Positions 1-5,389 of a stretch of 7,764 nt of DNA are shown piece after piece. The translations under genes and the position numbers were made by a program. The stretch covers positions 1-7,764 of the forward strand of contig CAJUPQ010000112.1 of assembly GCA_910588505.1 (NCBI GenBank). Direction: 5' to 3'. The DNA is from an uncultured Hungatella sp. GTDB lineage: Bacteria > Bacillota > Clostridia > Lachnospirales > Lachnospiraceae. The first letter of the stretch is position 1, and each line of letters begins with the position of its first letter. Below the pieces are notes generated by a model. That model was not told the DNA's origin. It ran no database searches and saw nothing but the letters and a program-made list of their open reading frames with translations.

Positions 1-534
1 CTGGGAAAAAGCGTCCTTTACCATCCTGGTGTACACCATACCGCCATCCTTTGTCTGCTTTTCCTTTTTGTCCGTTTCCGAAAAAAAGTTCTCCTCCACC
101 CGCCGGTAAAGCTTAACCGTCTCCTGGTAGGACAGCCCTGTCCGCAGGCCAAAGGCATACACCACCTCTTTCGGTTTCCGGTAATGGATCCCGGTCTCCG
201 AGGCTGTTCCTAAGATCAGATTCGCCCTGCTTTCATCCAGCCCCAAAACAAAACAGATCTGAAACAGGGTCTCCCTGTTTTTGGGGATATTCTTCCCCTT
301 TATCCAGTTGCTGACCTTTCGGACAATACTCTCTCTGCTATCCCCTGTCAGGTCCGCCATACCCGATTCCAGCCTTATCTTTAGATCCTGCTCCTGATAC
401 ACCTTTTTGAGAACTTGCTCAAAGCTCCGGTACATAGCCCCCTGATTTAAAAACTCCACCATCTCCGCAGCGGTTTTCTCCTCCCCTTTGAGAAACTCCA
501 TATTGTGTTTTGAGATCACGGTCAGATTTCTCAT
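1..534 (-). CDS. HTH-like protein of unknown function, partial (C-terminus beyond the left edge)
   Basis: The reading frame is open from an ATG at 534 to position 1, giving 178 residues with no stop, so the C-terminus is missing. The start is well supported: AAGGAGG sits 6 bases upstream, and a good sigma-A promoter lies at 604-632. Residues 1-60 are charged and probably helical. Residues 66-108 (from RESIVRKVSNWIKG to the LGLDESRANLIL stretch) look like the second half of an XRE/Cro-type helix-turn-helix. A second unit with a similar pattern follows at about 117-143 (HYRKPKEVVYAFGLRTGLSY), so two related helical units lie in tandem. I know this arrangement from hypothetical HTH-like proteins of clostridia, but I cannot name a defined family. 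No membrane segment is visible. It is divergent from the sigma-factor operon and shares its 176-base upstream region, so a regulatory link is possible but not shown. Confident as a gene, uncertain as to function. Confidence 0.75.
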   Translation of the reverse strand, partial: MRNLTVISKHNMEFLKGEEKTAAEMVEFLNQGAMYRSFEQVLKKVYQEQDLKIRLESGMADLTGDSRESIVRKVSNWIKGKNIPKNRETLFQICFVLGLDESRANLILGTASETGIHYRKPKEVVYAFGLRTGLSYQETVKLYRRVEENFFSETDKKEKQTKDGGMVYTRMVKDAFSQ

Positions 535-540
535 TCTGCC

Positions 541-547
541 CCTCCTT
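541..547 (-). promoter_or_regulatory. Ribosome binding site of the HTH-like gene
   Basis: On the minus strand this reads AAGGAGG, a near-perfect complement to the 16S rRNA 3' end. It lies 6 bases before the ATG at 534 and fixes that start. Confidence 0.85.
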
Positions 548-603
548 TTTCCCAAGTTTTGGACACTCCCACAGTTACAGGCCGTTTCGTTCCATTTCTT
601 TCC

Positions 604-632
604 AGTATACCATTGGCTTTATATTTTCTCAA
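604..632 (-). promoter_or_regulatory. Sigma-A-type promoter of the HTH-like gene
   Basis: On the minus strand, TTGAGA (627-632) and TATACT (604-609) are separated by exactly 17 bases. Each matches the -35 and -10 consensus at five of six positions. A TGG directly before the -10 box makes it an extended -10. The predicted transcript start, near position 597, leaves a leader of about 60 bases before the ATG at 534. This is the best promoter seen in the window. Confidence 0.7.
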
Positions 633-681
633 TCCGCAAATCTCTCTTGTTAAACAATAAACTTTTGAAGACAATACCCTT

Positions 682-697
682 TTGACAGCGTTATAAT
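682..697 (+). promoter_or_regulatory. Possible promoter elements of the sigma-factor operon (odd spacing)
   Basis: A perfect TTGACA (682-687) and a perfect TATAAT (692-697) occur just upstream of the sigma-factor gene. Only 4 bases lie between them, so they cannot act as a normal -35/-10 pair. The TATAAT could work with an atypical or ECF-type upstream element; TTGAAG at 665-670 is 21 bases away, too far for a standard promoter. A weaker alternative is TTGTTA (647-652) with GACAAT (670-675) at 17-base spacing. The heptamer CTTTTGA is directly repeated at 662-668 and 679-685. Promoter activity here is likely, but its exact position is uncertain. Confidence 0.35.
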
Positions 698-710
698 TAA
701 CAGATGGGAG

Positions 711-1235
711 GTGAGCAGGATCAACGCGGATAAGCAACTGGAACAGTGGATCGACAAATACCAGAATCTGATCTATTCTATCTGCTTCCAACTGACCAAG
801 GATTACTTTGACGCCCAGGACTTGACCCAGGAGACCTTCCTGTCGGCATATAAAAACCTGGCATACTTTGACGGCAAAAATGAGCGGGCCTGGCTCTGCA
901 AGATCGCCTCCCGCAAATGCCTGGACTACTTAAAACACTCCGGCAGAAAACAGATCCCCACGGACGGCCAGTTCCTCATCACCTGCTCCCCCGCCCAGCC
1001 GCCGCCGGAAAACGAAGTTATGGACAATGTGCTGAGGCAGGAGCTTTACGACTGCTGCATGAAGCTGAAAGAACCCTACCGCCAGGTGGCTCTGGATCAT
1101 TTTTACCATGAGATGGACGCCGGGGAGATGGCAGAAAAAAGAGGAAAAAACCTAAAGACGATTCAAACGCAGATATACCGGGCAAAAGCCATGCTGCGCA
1201 AACTGTACAGAAAGGAGGATTTATTGCATGGATAA
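711..1235 (+). CDS. ECF-type RNA polymerase sigma factor
   Basis: This 174-residue protein has the length and two-domain layout of ECF (group 4) sigma factors, which direct RNA polymerase to specific stress or envelope promoters. Region 2, at about residues 15-78, carries the core-binding and -10 recognition motif DAQDLTQETF (34-43), followed by AWLCKIASRKCLDYLK. A short, proline-rich linker spans about 85-103. Region 4, at about 115-167, holds the -35-binding helix-turn-helix (LKEPYRQVALDHFYHEMDAG, then KNLKTIQTQIYRAKAMLRKL). No extra C-terminal domain is present. The only usual start codon in frame is GTG at 711, but its Shine-Dalgarno-like GGGAGGTG overlaps that GTG instead of preceding it, so the exact N-terminus is uncertain. 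The gene overlaps the next by 8 bases, which suggests translational coupling to a membrane partner that may hold the sigma factor inactive. The target regulon cannot be read from this window. Confidence 0.92.
   Translation: MSRINADKQLEQWIDKYQNLIYSICFQLTKDYFDAQDLTQETFLSAYKNLAYFDGKNERAWLCKIASRKCLDYLKHSGRKQIPTDGQFLITCSPAQPPPENEVMDNVLRQELYDCCMKLKEPYRQVALDHFYHEMDAGEMAEKRGKNLKTIQTQIYRAKAMLRKLYRKEDLLHG
1211..1218 (+). promoter_or_regulatory. Ribosome binding site of the putative anti-sigma gene
   Basis: AAAGGAGG lies inside the end of the sigma-factor gene, 9 bases before the ATG at 1228. It supports independent or coupled translation of the next gene. Confidence 0.8.
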
Positions 1236-1650
1236 TACTTTCTTTGAAACATTTTCCCTGGAGGCTATGGCACAGGATGAGGCAGAGGCGGAAGCATTTG
1301 CGGACCGCCTGGAAGAGCTGGGACTTTACATGGCTCCTTTCAACCTGAAATCCTCCATTCTTAACGGGAGCAGACAGGCGGATGTCCGGCTGATCGCCGG
1401 GACCAATCACTTCTCCAAAAAAACCCGGCTGCTGTGCTACAGCCTGAAGGTGGGGCTGGCAGCCGCCTGCTCCATCGGGTTTATCATCGCCATGCCCCGG
1501 CTTAGAAACCGATACTCTGTTTTCCCGCAGGCATCTGACAGACTCCCCATCCATGTGGAAGCCTACGAAAAAATACAGGAATGGCACGGAAAAATCAATG
1601 AACTGTCCAAATCATTCTTTGACCTGGAGGTGTCCTTGTATGACCAATAA
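1228..1650 (+). CDS. Single-pass membrane protein, putative anti-sigma factor
   Basis: The 140-residue product has an acidic N-terminal region of about 65 residues (rich in E, D and A at 15-31, probably helical). A single hydrophobic segment follows at about 68-89 (LLCYSLKVGLAAACSIGFII), flanked by KK/R before it and by RLRNR after it. The remaining 50 residues are predicted to form a helical extracytoplasmic tail. A cytoplasmic N-terminus, one membrane span and an immediately preceding ECF sigma gene with an 8-base overlap (ATGGATAA) form the classic arrangement of a sigma/anti-sigma pair. That role is inferred from context: I see no zinc-binding HxxxCxxC motif of the ZAS class and no RsgI-type signature. 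The ATG has a strong ribosome binding site. The gene overlaps the next one by 11 bases. It could instead be an accessory membrane protein. Confidence 0.7.
   Translation: MDNTFFETFSLEAMAQDEAEAEAFADRLEELGLYMAPFNLKSSILNGSRQADVRLIAGTNHFSKKTRLLCYSLKVGLAAACSIGFIIAMPRLRNRYSVFPQASDRLPIHVEAYEKIQEWHGKINELSKSFFDLEVSLYDQ
1626..1632 (+). promoter_or_regulatory. Ribosome binding site fixing the start of the third operon gene
   Basis: GGAGGTG lies 7 bases before the ATG at 1640. The frame is open further upstream to an ATG at 1553, but that codon lies deep within the preceding gene and has no comparable site, so 1640 is the preferred start. Confidence 0.75.
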
Positions 1651-2254
1651 AAAAAATAAACTAATTACTTTTTTTGTGTCCCTGCTCCCGGGAGCCGGGG
1701 AGATGTATCTGGGATTTTACAAGATGGGCGGCAGCATCATGGTACTGTTCTGGGGAGGGATCATGATGTTCGGCAATCTTTTTCCTCCCCTGTTTTACCT
1801 GCTCCCAGTGCTGTGGTTTTTCAGCTTTTTTCACACCCACAACCTTAACTGCATGTCCGACGAAGAATTTTATGCCCTGGAAGATGACTATCTGTTCCAC
1901 ATGAGCCCTGAGGATATCCGCGGCTGGACCCTGAAAAACCGAAGGCTGACAGCCTTTATCCTGATCTTTATCGGCGTCAGCATCATATGGAACCATCTGT
2001 GGTCAGCCATCTGGAGTTTTTCCGACTGGCTGGGACTTTCCTCTGTCCTGTTGTCCATCCTCCGCCACTGGATCCGGGCTATTCCCCAGCTGGCGGCAGC
2101 GTTCCTCATCATATGGATCGGGTGGAAGCTGATACAGGATAAGAAGGAAACTCTGGATGAAATACCAAAACTGGATTCCAAGTCAAGCCCCCGGGAGCCG
2201 TCGGACCGGGATGAGCCATGCAGTTGTGACAGCTCCCAGGAGGCGTCGGCCTGA
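1640..2254 (+). CDS. Polytopic membrane protein of unknown function
   Basis: From the preferred ATG the product has 204 residues. Hydrophobic segments lie at about 8-26, 30-46, 48-66, 103-119 and 147-165. A soluble acidic loop of about 30 residues (72-100, containing SDEEFYALEDDYLFHMSPED) separates the third and fourth. The N-terminus carries LLPGAGEMYLGFYKMGG, a glycine/proline pattern like that of TM2-type and related small membrane proteins, where two helices are joined by a short turn. The tail (about 167-204) is hydrophilic, rich in S, D, E and P, and probably disordered; it includes a CSC. I do not recognise a named family. It is the last gene of the sigma-factor operon and overlaps the putative anti-sigma gene by 11 bases. 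It is probably part of the same signalling or envelope module, either as sensor or as target. Transcription probably ends at the hairpin about 75 bases downstream. Confidence 0.75.
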   Translation: MTNKKNKLITFFVSLLPGAGEMYLGFYKMGGSIMVLFWGGIMMFGNLFPPLFYLLPVLWFFSFFHTHNLNCMSDEEFYALEDDYLFHMSPEDIRGWTLKNRRLTAFILIFIGVSIIWNHLWSAIWSFSDWLGLSSVLLSILRHWIRAIPQLAAAFLIIWIGWKLIQDKKETLDEIPKLDSKSSPREPSDRDEPCSCDSSQEASA

Positions 2255-2327
2255 CCAGGAAGGGAGCGGCATACCCCAAAAGCGAAGCGTAGGTGATTTA
2301 TTCACCGGAATTTTGACCCCACATATA

Positions 2328-2377
2328 AAAGGACTGCCGGCTCCGGATCTTGAAAAATCCGGAGTCGGCAGTCCTTT
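2328..2377. terminator. Bidirectional terminator hairpin between convergent operons
   Basis: An inverted repeat has arms at 2328-2348 and 2357-2377 with an 8-base loop. Of 21 positions, 20 are complementary; the remaining one is a G-U wobble in the plus-strand transcript and a C-A mismatch in the minus-strand one. The core stem is GC-rich and flanked by AAA and TTT. In the minus direction the stem is followed by UUUUAUAU, a fair U-tract for ending the antiporter operon. In the plus direction only three Us follow. Its place between two convergent stop codons (2254 and 2383) fits a shared terminator. Confidence 0.85.
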
Positions 2378-2382
2378 ACGCG

Positions 2383-2964
2383 TCACGCGGTTCCCTCTTT
2401 GTGAAAACAGGTATTTAATATACACAGCATAATCGGCAGCATGATCACATAGCAAAACGAATACCGAAAGGCTGTGGATAAGGGCGTTGACAAAAACAGC
2501 GTTCCTGTAACCCCTAACCCTGGCAGCAGTATGGCGATCCCGCCTTTATCCTTCATGGAGACAGCCATCAGCCCACAGATGACTGTAAGCCACAGACACT
2601 GCCCCGCCCCCAAAAAATTCACATAGCCAAAGAGCTTTCGCACCGCGGCGCTTACGGCCTTAGGAAGAATGGGGATGTAACTTGCCTGTTCCCGTCTTCC
2701 GGTCTTCGGCAATGCATACATATAGTCAGGATCAGGGCCAAACACGGACTGGGACGAATTATTCGCGGTAAGGGTCGTACACCAGACCCCGTAGGTCTGA
2801 TAAAGCCAGGCCGTGATATATTCCTTTTCATATCCTCTGGCCATATGCATCCATGTCTTCAGAAAAAGTTCCTCATGATCATTAAGCCAGTATCGGTTAA
2901 AATCATCGCTCCATTTGATCGTGTCCACAGCCATGGGACTGTAGCTTTCCTTCCATTGCTCCAC
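2383..2964 (-). pseudogene. C-terminal remnant of a DUF6020-like membrane protein
   Basis: The frame is open from a stop at 3052-3054 down to the TGA at 2383. The nominal start, a GTG at 2964, has no convincing ribosome binding site, so this piece is probably not expressed independently. It encodes about 193 residues: a soluble part with the stretches YSPMAVDTIKWSDDFNRYWL and ELFLKTWMHM, then EYITAWLYQTYGVW, and finally hydrophobic segments at about 115-134, 142-160 and 167-186. It ends in the pattern LSTPLSTAFRYSFCYVIMLP. This matches, from memory, the end of large multi-pass membrane proteins of the DUF6020 type (GT-C glycosyltransferase-like). The upstream fragment (2978-3328) supplies the matching N-terminus in a different frame, and the roughly 200 or more residues expected between them are absent. 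I read the two as one broken gene. The family name is less certain than the broken state. Confidence 0.6.
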
Positions 2965-2977
2965 GGGAAACAGGCAT

Positions 2978-3328
2978 TCATAGTCCCCACAAACGATACC
3001 GCAAAAAGCAGGGATTATTGGCCAAAAGCTGCAGGCTCCAGGAAACCATGGTCAGGGCAAACGTAAACCAAAACGCTTTCTTTCCGGCCACAGGCGTCTT
3101 TGTCTTCCTTAAATCCCAGCGGCTATTAATAAGATACACGGCCATATAACATGCCGCCCCGATCAAAGTCCCGGCCAAAAACCATTTAAGGTCTCCCGCC
3201 TGGATTTCCAATAATTCCTGGGAACGAAAATCAATCTCCAAAATTCTGTGGGAGAACAGATTGACCATCCCCATCATGATCCCAAAGCCCAAAGCAATGA
3301 TGAGATCTCTCTTTTTTACGTTTCCCAT
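2978..3328 (-). pseudogene. N-terminal remnant of the same DUF6020-like membrane protein
   Basis: This 116-residue frame starts at an ATG with a purine-rich GGGGGAG about 5 bases upstream, only 12 bases after the stop of the NuoL-like gene, so it belongs to the same transcript and is probably still translated. It shows a basic start (MGNVKKRD), a hydrophobic segment at about 9-26, a second at 49-67 and a third at 85-103. The third segment, ending SWSLQLLANNP, corresponds to the place where such proteins usually read W-L-P, a hydrophobic run and then YPG. Immediately after it the frame enters an unrelated tail (CFLRYRLWGL) and stops. The coding continuation lies in another frame at 2383-2964. 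The simplest reading is an internal deletion that also shifted the frame, with its junction near 2990-3015. A short functional membrane protein cannot be excluded. Confidence 0.55.
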
Positions 3329-3340
3329 ACCGCTCCCCCG

Positions 3341-5389
3341 TCACATCCCATAATAAAACGAGGCCAGAAGATACCCCAATGTCACGCACAGCCCGATACA
3401 CGCCAGCATAAGTCCAAAGGAAAAGCTCTGTTCCACCAGCTCTCCCATATGCTTTATCCGCCGCTCTCTGTCTATAAACCGACTGACCGCAGACCCTCTG
3501 GGATCTCCCTTTTTCCGCTTTCCGGTAAGGCCGTCCCACAAAAGCAGCCAATTGTCCACAAAGGCTCCCAGCACATGGCCCAGCCAGTTTCCTTCCAGGT
3601 ACGTCTTAGGCTCCGGAAGCTGTCTGCACACGGTCTTCCTTGCCAAAACCACCAGGCCGTCAACCATGTGGTCAAAGGACCTGCACACAGCGCCGCAGAT
3701 CCCCGGCAGAGCCTTTTCAATCACCGGACGGTACACCAGGTTCTCCAGATCCAGCCACACAGGCCACAGGTTTGCGTAATCCCTCCCGCCTGCCTTTCCG
3801 GGCTTCATGAGGAACTGCCGTATCACAGCCAGATACAGCACAGCGCCGATGCCGATAGAGATCAGCCCGCCCTTTAAGTTCACAAAGGAGAAAAAGTGTA
3901 TGGCATGGGCATGGCCCACTCCCTGGAAAAATCCCTGTCCCAGGTCCGCAAGCCGGTCCATGGTAAGGTGAGGGGCCATTCCCAGGACAGGAAGTATAGC
4001 CGCCGCGCCCACCAACACGGCCCTGCTTAGGGGCCTCATGTAGTGGGAGGACATCTCATCAAACTCCGCCTGCCTGTCAGGGTGGCGATCCACAAACAGC
4101 GCCACAAACAGCTTCACCATATACGCCACCGTCATGCCGCCTGTAAAGAGAAACACCCACTCTGCTGCCTTCCACACCGACGGATTCGTGAGAACCGGAA
4201 GCAGCGCGGGCGAAACGCCTACCGCCTCACCGGCCAGCGCACCCTCCTCCAACAGATGGGCATACTCCACAATACTCTCATGGAGCAACGTCTTGCTCAC
4301 ATACCCGTTCCACAGGGGTATCCCGCCGATCCCGAGAGCCCCCATCAAAAAGCAGAAGCACAGAGCCGGCTTCCCCCGCCCAAAACCTCGCACGTCATTG
4401 AGATCCAGCTGGTGGAGATTCATATACACCGCGCCGGCGCACAGAAACAGCACCAGCTTAATCAGGGAGTGGTTTACCATGTGCAAAAACGCCCCCCGCA
4501 CTGCCAGGAGATTGCCCTCCCCTGACCAGGCCAGAAGACAGGACATGCCGATACCTGTCATGATAAAGCCGATCTGGGACACGGAAGAGCAGGCCAGGGT
4601 CCGCTTTAAGTTCACGGAAAATACCGCCAAAAGCGCCCCCAAAAACATGGTCACAAGGCCAAGCCCCGCGATCAGCAGCCCCCACGCCCCGTCGCTCCCA
4701 AACATAACGCAGGACACCAGTATCACGCCGAAAACCCCCGCCTTGGTCAGGATACCTGACAGAAGGGCGCTGGCCGGAGCCGGAGCCACGGGATGGGCTT
4801 TTGGCAGCCAGATATGAAGGGGAAAGCACCCTGCCTTGGCCCCAAAGCCAAAAAGCATAAGGCCTCCCGCCACGTAAAGCTGCGCTTTCGCCGACCCAAA
4901 ACCGCCGGCCACATGGACGGCCTGGCCGCTTTCAAAGGTCTCCCTTCCTGCCAGGACCGCCCTGGCCGCCGGACCGATCTCATCCATGTCCAGAGTCCCC
5001 AGAACATCGTGGAGCAAAAACAGCCCCATAAGCATCACCATGCCGCCGATGACCGCCACCGCCAGGTATGTCTCTGCAGCCCGAAGGCTTTCCGCCCTCT
5101 CGTCAAAAGCCACCCACACATAGGAGGTGAAGGACATGATCTCAAAGAAGATAAAGGTGGTGTACAGATCCGCCGATAAAAATACGCCTACCGTAGCCAA
5201 AAACGTAGCCCAGAAGAAGATATAATACCTGGCTTTGTTCTTGTAGTGAGCCATGTATTCTCTTGAAAATACCCCGGCAACGCCCCACATCAACACAGCG
5301 ATGGCCGTGTACACCATCCGAAACCCATCCATCTTCAGATGAAGCCCCATGCCGCAGAACCCCGGAATCAGAATCTCCCATCCGTTCAT
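3341..5389 (-). CDS. NuoL-like proton/cation-translocating membrane subunit
   Basis: This 682-residue integral membrane protein belongs to the complex I antiporter-like superfamily (NuoL, MrpA, HyfB/F, MbhH; also called complex I subunit 5 family). Key ion-path residues are visible: E83 in FFEIMSF (equivalent to NuoL E144), K185 in FGAKAGCFPLHIWLP (NuoL K229), K216 in the next helix, and H307 and K311 in NHSLIKLVLFLCAG (NuoL K399). The family signature HPVAPAPASALLSG follows K185. The protein starts directly at the equivalent of TM3 (LKMDGFRMVYTAIAVLM), so it lacks the first two helices, about 60 residues, of NuoL. It keeps a long C-terminal arm: residues 545-590 resemble the lateral amphipathic helix region (DHMVDGLVVLA), and a final helix spans 656-677. 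The start overlaps the previous gene by four bases (ATGA) and follows a GGTGGGAG site. It probably forms the distal end of a membrane ion-pumping arm. Confidence 0.92.
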   Translation of the reverse strand: MNGWEILIPGFCGMGLHLKMDGFRMVYTAIAVLMWGVAGVFSREYMAHYKNKARYYIFFWATFLATVGVFLSADLYTTFIFFEIMSFTSYVWVAFDERAESLRAAETYLAVAVIGGMVMLMGLFLLHDVLGTLDMDEIGPAARAVLAGRETFESGQAVHVAGGFGSAKAQLYVAGGLMLFGFGAKAGCFPLHIWLPKAHPVAPAPASALLSGILTKAGVFGVILVSCVMFGSDGAWGLLIAGLGLVTMFLGALLAVFSVNLKRTLACSSVSQIGFIMTGIGMSCLLAWSGEGNLLAVRGAFLHMVNHSLIKLVLFLCAGAVYMNLHQLDLNDVRGFGRGKPALCFCFLMGALGIGGIPLWNGYVSKTLLHESIVEYAHLLEEGALAGEAVGVSPALLPVLTNPSVWKAAEWVFLFTGGMTVAYMVKLFVALFVDRHPDRQAEFDEMSSHYMRPLSRAVLVGAAAILPVLGMAPHLTMDRLADLGQGFFQGVGHAHAIHFFSFVNLKGGLISIGIGAVLYLAVIRQFLMKPGKAGGRDYANLWPVWLDLENLVYRPVIEKALPGICGAVCRSFDHMVDGLVVLARKTVCRQLPEPKTYLEGNWLGHVLGAFVDNWLLLWDGLTGKRKKGDPRGSAVSRFIDRERRIKHMGELVEQSFSFGLMLACIGLCVTLGYLLASFYYGM

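Noticed and set aside
1018..1587. Minus-strand open frame of 189 codons
   Set aside because: Antisense to the sigma factor and its partner, whose overlaps and family match are clear.
1553..1639. N-terminal extension of the third operon gene
   Set aside because: The added 29 residues are basic and unlike the family-type start, lie entirely inside the previous gene, and a good ribosome binding site precedes the ATG at 1640.
2292..2306. Small perfect hairpin GGTGA-TTTAT-TCACC as an extra terminator
   Set aside because: The stem is only 5 bp with no clear U-tract directly after it; the much larger hairpin at 2328-2377 explains termination.
2157..2455. Short overlapping frames on both strands across the convergent gene ends
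   Set aside because: They cross the terminator hairpin and have no ribosome binding site or recognisable protein pattern.
3248..3877. Plus-strand open frame of 209 codons
   Set aside because: Antisense to the NuoL-like gene and the adjacent fragment, low-complexity composition, no ribosome binding site.
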